DNA of 64,000 nt, from positions 85,765 through 149,764 of the forward strand of contig CAYZMS010000008.1 of the NCBI GenBank assembly GCA_964479625.1. Direction: 5' to 3'. The stretch comes from CAYZMS01 sp964479625 (lineage in GTDB: Bacteria; Bacteroidota; Bacteroidia; Chitinophagales; Saprospiraceae). Position 1 is the first letter of the stretch. The number at the start of each line of letters is the position of its first letter. The notes under the pieces were generated by a model. The model did not search any database. It saw only the letters and a list, made by a program, of their open reading frames with translations, and had not been told where the DNA came from. A program made the position numbers and the translations under genes. This document shows positions 26,901 to 34,262 of this stretch, piece by piece.

Positions 26901-27343
26901 GAATGTCTGCTGAAGAGTTTGCCAAAATGGCGGCCCGACAAGCCGCTTTAAGACAAGCACTGGAAGAAAAGCAACGTCAACTTCGGGAGCAAGGACAAGG
27001 TAAATCGGAATTACAGGAATTGATCGAAAACATGGATAAGGTAGAGACCGAACTGGTCAATAAACGCCTGACTAATGAAATGATCAGACGCCAGGAAGAG
27101 ATCCTTACCCGCCTTTTAGACCATGAAAATGCCGAACGGGAGCAAGAATTCGATGAGCAGCGTAAATCTGAAACTGCAAGAGCCAGGGATCGCCAAATGC
27201 CCCCCGAACTCGAAGAATATATTCGCCAACGCCGATCTGAGATCGAGCTCTATAAAACGGTTTCCCCATCTTTAAAGCCCTACTATAAATCCCTGGTAGA
27301 GAAGTACTTCGACAGTCTACAGCAATCCGGCGGAGGAAATTGA
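23933..27343 (+). CDS. Very large DUF4175 membrane protein with Gln/Glu-rich coiled coil
   Basis: A 1136-residue protein. Two transmembrane segments at about 31-48 and 58-76 and a third near 160-178 anchor it; residues about 190-500 form beta-rich extracytoplasmic domains. From about 500 to 820 it is an almost uninterrupted coiled coil of E, Q, M, K and L, then more helical sequence with Q-rich patches (MQQQMSSMMSGQQM). The N-terminus matches the DUF4175 family of Bacteroidota and Proteobacteria. Function unknown; large periplasmic scaffolding is a guess. The low-complexity part generates long meaningless frames on the other strand. Confidence 0.85.
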   Translation: MATLDNYQLLIQKLDQFIRKFYINKLIKGALYSLGLVLGLFLLIAVLEYYFYFSPSGRKGLLFSFTGISLLALGYWVLWPLLQYFRLGSVISHEQAATIIGDHFSNVEDKLLNILQLKKQAEGQQDNGLILAGIDQKSEEIKPVPFRSAINLSQNRKYLPYALPPLLLLLVLLLAAPTIITDSTNRLIRNNEVFERPAPFAFELQQNDLSVIQYEDFPITVKVSGNQLPSEVFIEVDDYQYRMKQEAPDAFSYRFKKVQKDLNFRMFSSGVNSQKYELKVLAKPSITGFEVELDYPSYTGLKDEKLNNTGDLVVPAGSNIKWVFNSAFTDTIALIFSGEDRIAAAERFGDDLFSFKKRVLQGQMYTLFVSNRVMPKADSISYSLSVIPDQYPQIEVETFEDITDNKLLFFIGEASDDYGIRNLNFNYRINKNGAEPGPLQETLLQRPEGKQTEYDYTFDLAELVLEPGDEVIYYFEVFDNDAVNGSKSSRTNFMVFNMPTMEEYEAMAEANDEAIKDKLEEALEESQKIQEDMKRMREKLLQEKELDWQNREELEKLLQRQEELQKQVEEAKEKFDENRSNQEEFEQISPEEQEKQEKLEELFEKLQDEEMQELMEKIQELMQQLDKEQALEMMEQMEQNNETMEMDMERLQELFKQLELQQEMEQTIDKLEELAEEQEALSEETEQVQQEQEKHKENDQQPNQQAQQELQQKQEELQQKQEQIDQEFQEVKEKMEQIEQKNQEMETPQDLDSETREQEMEDIQRDIDDSEMQLQQQQNNKAQQSQKNAAQKMQQMAQNMQQQMEGQQMEQMMEDMAALRQLLENIVGLSFNQEDLIDEFELTEINTPRYVELVQDQFKLQEDFQIVEDSLQALAKRVFQIESFITEKVGSIKDNLSESLEELEERRKVQAADHQQRSMKNLNDLALMLSEVMNNMQQQMSSMMSGQQMCSQPQQGQGQQPQDKISQGQQQLNQEMRERAQEMKRQGAEGMSAEEFAKMAARQAALRQALEEKQRQLREQGQGKSELQELIENMDKVETELVNKRLTNEMIRRQEEILTRLLDHENAEREQEFDEQRKSETARARDRQMPPELEEYIRQRRSEIELYKTVSPSLKPYYKSLVEKYFDSLQQSGGGN

Positions 27344-27435
27344 ATGCCTGTAATAGGAAGAGTGACCGGACATTCATTCCTCTGGTCCTTCTTCCTCACC
27401 TTTCCACTTTAAGGAACCTCTCCGTTTGCAAAATA

Positions 27436-27467
27436 TTTGCATTTGAGCCATTTTTTTTGTAAATTTG
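27436..27467 (+). promoter_or_regulatory. Bacteroidota-type promoter upstream of the RsbW-like gene
   Basis: TTTG at 27436-27439 is followed after 20 bases by TAAATTTG at 27460-27467, an exact match to the -33/-7 consensus. Transcription would begin near 27474, leaving a leader of about 112 bases before the ATG at 27586. Confidence 0.6.
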
Positions 27468-27540
27468 TTATGCTTTAGTGATCATTAGCAACCACTAAAT
27501 AGGGTGGCTACTTTTTTGGCCCTCTATCCGGCAGTGTACA

Positions 27541-27561
27541 ACAGCGAAGCACCCTCGCTGT
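27541..27561 (+). other. Hairpin in the leader of the RsbW-like gene
   Basis: ACAGCGA at 27541-27547 and TCGCTGT at 27555-27561 are perfect inverted copies with a 7-base loop, 24 bases before the start codon. A weaker CCAC/GTGG hairpin lies 35-50 bases further upstream. There is no U-run, so it is not a terminator; a role in translation or stability is possible. Confidence 0.4.
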
Positions 27562-27585
27562 CTATAACATGCGCAAAAACGGATT

Positions 27586-27984
27586 ATGCTCAAACTCACA
27601 TCCAATCCAAGAAACATTTGTCTCGTTGAGGCTTTTGTTCAAAAGATCGCCAACCGCTATCGTATTAACTCAGACACTTACGGCAACATTCTTATAAGCC
27701 TCACCGAAGCGGTTAATAACGCCATTATTCACGGCAACCATCAAGACGAATCCAAGACAGTGGAGATCAATCTGCGGAAAACCTCAGATATTATCGCCTT
27801 TAGTGTTTCCGACCAAGGCCCTGGTTTCGATGCAAAGGGTGTTCCTGATCCCACCAAACCGGAAAATCTCACTCGTTGCGGGGGAAGAGGGGTCTTCTTA
27901 ATGCGCCAGCTTAGTGATGGGATAGCCTTTCGGAACAACGGAAGTACGGTGGAAATGGAATTTAAACTGAAGCGGGTGCACTAA
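27586..27984 (+). CDS. RsbW-like ATP-binding protein (HATPase_c_2)
   Basis: A 132-residue stand-alone GHKL ATPase domain. The N box is ISLTEAVNNAIIHGN, G1 is VSDQGPGFD and G2 is CGGRGVFLMRQLSD, all as in the RsbW/SpoIIAB anti-sigma kinases. Such proteins phosphorylate or sequester STAS anti-anti-sigma partners; no STAS partner is visible in this window. In Bacteroidota this small ATPase is commonly followed by ybeY, as here (16-base gap), so the two are probably one operon with a leader and promoter at 27436-27585. Confidence 0.85.
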   Translation: MLKLTSNPRNICLVEAFVQKIANRYRINSDTYGNILISLTEAVNNAIIHGNHQDESKTVEINLRKTSDIIAFSVSDQGPGFDAKGVPDPTKPENLTRCGGRGVFLMRQLSDGIAFRNNGSTVEMEFKLKRVH

Positions 27985-28000
27985 ATCTGCCCCTCCTTTC

Positions 28001-28477
28001 ATGGATAATTTCTTCCCTTTGCCTGAGCAACAGGCAGCTATCAGTTTTCATTTTGAGGATGTTGACCCAAATTGGAGCACCCAGCTTGAAAAGGGGGTAA
28101 GTAAATGGCTACCATCCCTTATTCGATTGCACCACGGCCAATTGGGGGTCCTCAATTTCATATTTTGTTCTGATAGCTACCTTTACCAGTTGAACCTTCA
28201 GTACCTTCAACACGATACCCTAACCGACATCATCACCTTTCCCTATTCCGCCTTTCCCGAGGTATCCGGTGACATTTTCATCAGTCTTGATCGTGTACAG
28301 GAAAATGCCGGGCAAAGAAACTTATCCTTTCACCATGAATTGTTCCGGGTAATTGCCCATGGCGTTTTGCACCTTTGTGGCTTTGGGGATAAAACCCCTG
28401 GGGAGTCTGCGAAAATGAGAACCTTGGAAGATCAAGCCATGGAATTGCCCGAATCTCCCTTGCATAACGATATTTGA
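28001..28477 (+). CDS. ybeY: rRNA maturation endoribonuclease YbeY
   Basis: A 158-residue protein of the YbeY/UPF0054 family, which acts in 16S rRNA 3'-end maturation and ribosome quality control. The conserved block LTDIITFPYS is at about 74-83, SGDIFISLDRV at 89-99 and the metal site FRVIAHGVLHLCGFGDKT at 115-132. Two histidines of the HxxxHxxxxxH motif are present (120, 124), but the third position is Asp130, as I recall for many Bacteroidota homologues. It follows the RsbW-like gene by 16 bases. Confidence 0.9.
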   Translation: MDNFFPLPEQQAAISFHFEDVDPNWSTQLEKGVSKWLPSLIRLHHGQLGVLNFIFCSDSYLYQLNLQYLQHDTLTDIITFPYSAFPEVSGDIFISLDRVQENAGQRNLSFHHELFRVIAHGVLHLCGFGDKTPGESAKMRTLEDQAMELPESPLHNDI

Positions 28478-28566
28478 CGAGAATTACCACATTCCTGATC
28501 AGGCAATCTTTATATTTGGGTAGATAATAAATATAAAGCCAGCACCTGATCACAGAACAACCCATA

Positions 28567-31500
28567 TTGAAGCATTTAATTCCACATTTTATTGCAGAGC
28601 GATATGCGGAGAATCAATTCTCCGGCACCTTCCGTGCGGTGGTCCTATTCGTTGACCTTTCGGGTTTCACTCCTTTGACAGAAACCCTGATGGGCCGTGG
28701 CCATGAGGGAGCAGAAGCTCTTTCCAGAATTCTCAATGAGATCTTTCACCCACTGGTGGAGCGCGTTTATGCCCGGGGAGGGTTTATCCCCTACTTTGCA
28801 GGAGATGCATTTACAGCCATTTTCCCAGATGACAACCCGGATATGGTAAAAGCCGCCCTGGGCTCCGCTTTAGCGGCAAGAGATTATTTTCGAACCCGCT
28901 CTTTCCAATTCGGGGACTTTGAGATCGGGCTTAAAATTGGGCTTTCTGAGGGGATGATCGAATGGGGTATAGTAGGGCGACGGCGAAGGGCATTTTTCTT
29001 TCGCGGTACTCCAATTGACCGCAGTGCCCTCAACCAATCCAAAGCAAAGGGCATGGGATACTCCATTGTCCTCGACCAGGCCCTTTATGAATCCTTGCCT
29101 GAGGGGCTGGCAGAAGTTCGGCCCATTGATGAAGAGGCCTTCTTTTTAGAAAATGCTTCCGTTCCCTCCCTTACTCCTGCTCAACCCGCGCTGGATAGAA
29201 AGTTCGATCCCACCTTAGCTGTTGATTTTTTGCCCGATGCGCTATTTCACAATAACCTTGAGGGCGAGTTCCGAACCGTTCTTTCCATTTTTATTTCGTT
29301 CAGAGGCCTCCAATCCTACCGGGAGTTAAACCAGTTTGCAGGTATAGTTCTGGAGCAGGCTCACAATTTTCAAGGATATTTCAAAGAGATTGAATTTGGT
29401 GATAAGGGTGGGGTTATGGTCATCTTTTTTGGAGCCCCGCGTTCGTTCGAAAATAACCAGGACCGCGCATTGGAGTTTGTTTCGACCATCCAACAGGAAA
29501 CCGAGGCACTTCAAAAGCGATTCAAGCTGCAACTGCGGATGGGGCTCACCCTAGGCACGGCATTTACGGGGATAGTAGGGGGTGAAGAACGTTGCCAATA
29601 TGCAGCAGTTGGAAACCGGGTTAACCTTTCCGCACGGCTAATGTCTTATGCGCAGTGGGGAGAAATCCTGGTTGACCAGGAAATTTACAAGAATAAGCAT
29701 TTCCGGTTTATTCACCGGGGAGATATTAAATACAAGGGTATTCAGGGTAATATTCCTACCTACAAGCTAGTAGGTCGCAATGAAGATCAACGCATAGTCT
29801 ATCGAGGCGTAATGGTAGGGAGAGAGCAGGTAATGCGCCAGATCATTGATTTTGCAGGGCCATTATTCGAATATCGATCTGCCGGCTTAGCCTTTATTTT
29901 TGGAGAGGCCGGTATAGGGAAAAGCAGGCTGACCTATGAATTGCAAAAGGCTTTAGTAAGTACAGACAGGCTTCAATGGCAGATCTGCCAGGCAGACCAA
30001 ATCCTTCGTAAGCCCTTTAACCCTTTCATTTATTTTTTGAAAAATTATTTCCACCAATCTCCCGAAACCTCTTCTGAAAGTAACCTGGAGCAGTTTGAAT
30101 CCCGGTTTCAACAACTCGAAACCCGGCTCCTGGATCTTAAAGATCAAAAGGCCAAGCAACTACATACTGAATTAGTCCGTACGAAATCAGTACTGGCTGC
30201 CCAGGTCGGCATTGTTTTCTTTGATTCCCTTTGGGAGCAGCTCGACGCAAAGGGCCGGTACCAGAACATTATTCTCGCAATAACGAACCTGATCCTCAGT
30301 GAAGCGATCTGCAAACCCATGGTCCTGGAGATGGAAGACGCTCATTGGCTCGATGAAAACTCCCAGGAGTTATTGCAGGAATTACTCCGGCAGCTTAACC
30401 GCTACCCCCTAATGCTACTGATCACTTCCCGCTTCATGGATGATGGTCGCCATCCGAAGTTTTTTGATCCTTCTTTCGCTCGAAGCCTGAAGATTCCCTT
30501 CCTAGAAGTTGACCTCGATAGTCTTTCGAAAGAGGCCACTCAAGCTTTTGCAGAGTTTCAATTAGGCAGTCCCATTAGCTCAGACCTCCTCAATTTGCTT
30601 GTTCGAGCTACAAATGGCAACCCTTTCTACCTGGAACAACTACTGGAATATTTTCAGGAACAGAAGCTCTTGATAAAGCAGGATAATGCTTGGACACTGG
30701 AGGACGAGAATATTTCCCTTTCCAGTTCGATCAACTCTATCCTGATGGCCAGAATTGACCTACTCTCTAATTTGGTAAAAGAAACAGTTAAGGCCGCTGC
30801 GGTAATCGGCAGGGAGTTTGAACTGCCCGTTCTTTCTGAAGTGATGAAAAGTAACGACGAGTTCATTCAGGCAAATGGGCGATCTGAAGAATTACTGGAA
30901 GAGCAGATCGACCAGGCTGAGCGTTCCCAGATCTGGCGTGCCATGAGTGAATTGCGTTATATCTTTCGACATTCCCTCCTCCGGGAAGCGGTTTATGGCA
31001 TGCAATTACGAACCCGTCTGGAACATCTGCACTTCCTGATCGCACAGGCCATTGAGAAGCTTTACGCCAATAGACTTATGGAGCGCTATGCAGATCTTGC
31101 TTTTCATTACGAACAGGCAAACGCCAATGAAAAAGCTTGCGAATACCTTCGGAAGGCAGCCGATTATGCCAAAAACAACTATCAAAACCAGCAGGCACTG
31201 GACTATTATGAGCGCTTACTAAAACTGTTTCATGCTCCAAGGGATGAACAACGCAAAATCCAAACCCACCTTAAAAAAGGCCGCGTACTGGAACTGATCG
31301 GCCAATGGGATAAAGCCCTAAAGTCTTTCGAATCCGCCTTGGAAATGGCAAAACAAACCCGCGATGCGCTCCTTCTGGGGCAAACGAATAACCACCTGGG
31401 GCGGGTGCTTATGTTGAAAGGGGAATACCTGGATGCCAGTCGTTTCCTACAACAGGCTTTGCATTTATTCGAAACACTGGATGATCAAAAGGGCATAAGC

Positions 31501-32604
31501 AGTGCCCTGGGAAACCTTGGAAACTTGTTTTTTCGGCAGGGAAGTTACCAGGAAGCAAAGGATCATTTTTTGCGCAGTATTGAGATCAGCCGAAAGGAAA
31601 AAGATATAATCATTGATGCTCAGATAGTTGCCAACCTAGGGCTTACCTATATGAATCAGGGGCATTACGATGAGGGAATTCGCGCCCAACGTTCTGAATT
31701 GAGCCGGTATCAGGAAACGAAAGACAAGCAGGGTATGGCTACGATTTATACCTTCCTTGGGATCGTTTATCTTGAAAAAGGGGACTACGATGAGGCCTTA
31801 AAAAGCTTTCAGGCAGGCTTAGACTTAAGCCAGGAACTGGGAAATAAACAATTGCACTCCATTGCCACCGGAAATATCGGCATCGTTTATGAGCGAAAAG
31901 GACATTTTGACCTCGCTATGCAACACTACGTTCATGACCTCGAACTGGTTGAAGAGCTAGGAGACAAGCAAGGTACCGCTATCGCCCTGGGCCTGATCGG
32001 GCAATTACTAAATATACAGGGAGAGCAACACAAAGCCATTGAATACCTACAAAAGGCTTTAATGATCAGCAAGGACCTGGGTTACCAGAAGGGGATCGCA
32101 AAAGCAGTAAATACCCTGGGCGATATTTTTTTCTTCCTTGGACAATACGAAAGGTCTTTGGAGTTTTATGACCAGGCTATCGAAGTAACCCGTAAGATTG
32201 GCAATCGGCTGGTTCTCGGTTTTAGTTTGGCTGAAAAAGGCCTGGTTTTGCTAGAGACTGAACAGCCAAAGGCACTGCGCGCCATTGTTGAAGAAGCCCT
32301 CTCTGTTGCTGAAGAATTAGGCAACCCGGATCTCCTTTTTCAGGCAAAACTTCTTTCAGCTAAAGAACAAATGAAACTTGGAGAGCAGGAAAAGGCTAAG
32401 ATCATAATTCATGACCTTTTAGATGAAGAGCTAAGCCTGGATCAGGAAGCTGATGCCTTGTACACGCTTTTCCAGCTGGATCCCAAGCGGGAAGACCTAC
32501 GCAAAAAAACACTTGATCTCTTTCAGCGCCTATACGAAGCCACCCCACATTTCACGTATCAGCTCCGAATCGAAAGCCTCCAATCCCCTTCGTCGAAAAA
32601 TTAA
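28567..32604 (+). CDS. Tandem class III nucleotide cyclase/AAA ATPase/TPR protein (soluble adenylyl cyclase-like)
   Basis: 1345 residues from a TTG start; no upstream ATG is in frame. First cyclase domain about 20-160: VVLFVDLSGFTPLTE with metal Asp30 and FAGDAFTAIF with Asp80. Second cyclase domain about 235-400: GDKGGVMVIFFGAP with Lys280, GIVGGEERCQYAAVGNRVNL with Asn353 and, four residues on, Arg357. Thus C1 supplies metal ligands and C2 the base-selecting and transition-state residues, as in mammalian sAC. Then an AAA/STAND-type ATPase (P-loop FGEAGIGKSRLTYEL near 444; MVLEMEDAHWLDE near 584) and about ten TPRs from 870 on. No membrane segments. Predicted to make cAMP or another cyclic nucleotide under control of its ATPase/TPR part. 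Confidence 0.88.
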   Translation: MKHLIPHFIAERYAENQFSGTFRAVVLFVDLSGFTPLTETLMGRGHEGAEALSRILNEIFHPLVERVYARGGFIPYFAGDAFTAIFPDDNPDMVKAALGSALAARDYFRTRSFQFGDFEIGLKIGLSEGMIEWGIVGRRRRAFFFRGTPIDRSALNQSKAKGMGYSIVLDQALYESLPEGLAEVRPIDEEAFFLENASVPSLTPAQPALDRKFDPTLAVDFLPDALFHNNLEGEFRTVLSIFISFRGLQSYRELNQFAGIVLEQAHNFQGYFKEIEFGDKGGVMVIFFGAPRSFENNQDRALEFVSTIQQETEALQKRFKLQLRMGLTLGTAFTGIVGGEERCQYAAVGNRVNLSARLMSYAQWGEILVDQEIYKNKHFRFIHRGDIKYKGIQGNIPTYKLVGRNEDQRIVYRGVMVGREQVMRQIIDFAGPLFEYRSAGLAFIFGEAGIGKSRLTYELQKALVSTDRLQWQICQADQILRKPFNPFIYFLKNYFHQSPETSSESNLEQFESRFQQLETRLLDLKDQKAKQLHTELVRTKSVLAAQVGIVFFDSLWEQLDAKGRYQNIILAITNLILSEAICKPMVLEMEDAHWLDENSQELLQELLRQLNRYPLMLLITSRFMDDGRHPKFFDPSFARSLKIPFLEVDLDSLSKEATQAFAEFQLGSPISSDLLNLLVRATNGNPFYLEQLLEYFQEQKLLIKQDNAWTLEDENISLSSSINSILMARIDLLSNLVKETVKAAAVIGREFELPVLSEVMKSNDEFIQANGRSEELLEEQIDQAERSQIWRAMSELRYIFRHSLLREAVYGMQLRTRLEHLHFLIAQAIEKLYANRLMERYADLAFHYEQANANEKACEYLRKAADYAKNNYQNQQALDYYERLLKLFHAPRDEQRKIQTHLKKGRVLELIGQWDKALKSFESALEMAKQTRDALLLGQTNNHLGRVLMLKGEYLDASRFLQQALHLFETLDDQKGISSALGNLGNLFFRQGSYQEAKDHFLRSIEISRKEKDIIIDAQIVANLGLTYMNQGHYDEGIRAQRSELSRYQETKDKQGMATIYTFLGIVYLEKGDYDEALKSFQAGLDLSQELGNKQLHSIATGNIGIVYERKGHFDLAMQHYVHDLELVEELGDKQGTAIALGLIGQLLNIQGEQHKAIEYLQKALMISKDLGYQKGIAKAVNTLGDIFFFLGQYERSLEFYDQAIEVTRKIGNRLVLGFSLAEKGLVLLETEQPKALRAIVEEALSVAEELGNPDLLFQAKLLSAKEQMKLGEQEKAKIIIHDLLDEELSLDQEADALYTLFQLDPKREDLRKKTLDLFQRLYEATPHFTYQLRIESLQSPSSKN

Positions 32605-33015
32605 TCCTTTTGGTAATGTTTTTTTAACATATCACGGGCAACTTTCCCAAATTACCGTCGTCTTTAACTATAAAGCATTAAACGTTCAGGTGCAAATGCA
32701 CCCTTGATGCTCCACAAGGCTCCTGAAAATAAAAAACCGGACTTTTTACAGCCCGGTTGAAAATAGAAGAGTTTTTTTATATTAATCCATAATTATTTGT
32801 TGCCGCACTAAGTGCGGCAATTTTTTTATGGTTACTTCAAAGTTAACACATTTATTCTTTTCTACTCCCTCTTCTTTCTCTATTTTCTATTCGTTTAATT
32901 CTGAAAATTTAGCTCCTTTCCATTCTGGTCCAGCCCTCCAAGGCATCTTTTTTGACCGGTTTGGTAATTCTCCTTTTGCCCCTTCCTAACTACTATCATT
33001 TTCTTCTATCTTCGT
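32605..33015. other. Intergenic region of 411 bases with several hairpins
   Basis: No convincing gene. It holds a perfect GGTGCA/TGCACC hairpin at 32689-32702, an AACCGG/CCGGTT hairpin at 32735-32758, the terminator at 32800-32827, and an AT-rich tail. TATCTTCG at 33007-33014, one mismatch from TAnnTTTG, may be the -7 box of the next gene. Confidence 0.5.
32800..32827 (+). terminator. Rho-independent terminator after the cyclase gene
   Basis: TTGCCGCACT at 32800-32809 and AGTGCGGCAA at 32811-32820 are perfect inverted copies (about 8 pairs and a 5-base loop in practice), directly followed by seven T. It separates the cyclase gene from the Pycsar-effector-like gene. A-rich flanking sequence is short, so it mainly serves the plus strand. 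Confidence 0.85.
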
Positions 33016-34230
33016 ATGAGGGAAAGTAGATCCATGCAACAACCTGATTTTACAGAATTGGATATGGGAGCACAAGCCGGTATGGTTCGGCAGGCTCAGC
33101 AGTTCGTCCTCTCAGGTTGGAATGACCGACAGGAGAACCGCCTGGTATTCCATAATTACGCCAATAGTTTTAAACTGGTTCGAACGGCAGCTTTGCTTTG
33201 CTATGAAGAGAACCTTAGCTCCAGTGCTACTGAAGCCATTCAAATTGCATCCTGGTTTTTATTTTTTGGTTTCGCCTACAACCCCAGGTCACCTCTCGAG
33301 AAAGGCCTAGAACAATTCCAATCCTTTTGCAAGGCCACGCAGTATCCTTCCGGTCAAGCGCTGCGCGTGGAAGAAATAATGAAGTCTTTTTATTCGAACC
33401 AGGGGCCCACAAACCAGGAGGCGGCCATTCTTTCCGATGCCTATACCATTTGTTTTCCCTTGCAAAATTTTCAGGAGTACCAGCAACAACTTGTATTAGA
33501 AAAGCAATTATTGGAGTTAAAGGACCACCCGGCCCCTACCTACACTGACCCTTTCAAAAACCTAAACCTGTTTACCCATTACGCCAGGGTCAAGTACGGG
33601 CCTCAACTCACCCGTTTGGCAACTAAGATCCACAGCTCAAAGTCCAAAGGGCAAACCCTGGAGCAGGAAGAAGCCGGTTTGTTTGAAGGATTAGAAAAGA
33701 AAATACCAAACCGGGCTGTACACACTTTTTTCCGAACTAATTTCCGAAATCATATTAACCTTAGTTCCATAGCCGACAATAAGGCAAATATCATGATCAG
33801 TGTAAACTCTATCCTGATCTCCGTGCTAATTACGGTAACTACTTACCAAAATATCGGGGAAACCAACCCCAAAATTTTATTGCCGGTAGTGATCTTCGTA
33901 GTTACAGGGCTGGCTTCTTTGATCTTCGCCGTTCTTTCCGCCCGCCCAAAGGTCACCAACCTACTAAAGGACCCTCAATTATCAAGAAAGGATCGCTTAA
34001 AAAGTCTTACCTTTTTTGGGAATTTTATCAACCTTCCCCTGGAGGAATTTGAAGCGGATATGGATATCATATTTCGGGATGGAGAACTGATGTATGGCAA
34101 CCTGGTACGCGACCTCTACCACCTGGGAAAGGTACTGGACCAAAAGTATTATTACCTGAAGATATCCTACACTATCTTCATGGTGGGCTTTGGAAGTACG
34201 GTCATCGCCTTTTTGATTGCCTTATTTTGA
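33016..34230 (+). CDS. Pycsar-effector-like (DUF5706) membrane protein with degenerate HD domain
   Basis: 404 residues. The C-terminal part (about 235-404) is the DUF5706/Pycsar effector domain: FFRTNFRNHINLSSIADNKA at 239-258, transmembrane helices at about 259-277, 287-308 and 384-404. The N-terminal part (about 20-170) has the helical layout of HD phosphohydrolases, but the HD pair of the usual WFHD motif is replaced (ASWFLFFGF at 78-86); FHN at 45-47 remains. It should lack metal-dependent hydrolase activity. The start could also be the ATG at 33034, better placed relative to the possible -7 box at 33007-33014. Known PycTM effectors respond to cyclic pyrimidine nucleotides; any ligand here is unknown. 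Confidence 0.8.
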   Translation: MRESRSMQQPDFTELDMGAQAGMVRQAQQFVLSGWNDRQENRLVFHNYANSFKLVRTAALLCYEENLSSSATEAIQIASWFLFFGFAYNPRSPLEKGLEQFQSFCKATQYPSGQALRVEEIMKSFYSNQGPTNQEAAILSDAYTICFPLQNFQEYQQQLVLEKQLLELKDHPAPTYTDPFKNLNLFTHYARVKYGPQLTRLATKIHSSKSKGQTLEQEEAGLFEGLEKKIPNRAVHTFFRTNFRNHINLSSIADNKANIMISVNSILISVLITVTTYQNIGETNPKILLPVVIFVVTGLASLIFAVLSARPKVTNLLKDPQLSRKDRLKSLTFFGNFINLPLEEFEADMDIIFRDGELMYGNLVRDLYHLGKVLDQKYYYLKISYTIFMVGFGSTVIAFLIALF

Positions 34231-34262
34231 AGGCAGTTTTGGCTTCCGGTTTCCCTTCCCGC

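Noticed and set aside
32735..32758. AACCGG/CCGGTT hairpin as the cyclase terminator
   Set aside because: The stem has only six pairs with a 12-base loop and no immediate T-run; the hairpin at 32800-32827 is far better.
28567..34230. Calling the cyclase and DUF5706 pair a proven Pycsar defence system
   Set aside because: The cyclase has sAC-type architecture rather than the compact PycC form, the genes have separate transcription, and there is no defence-island context; only a hypothesis is justified.
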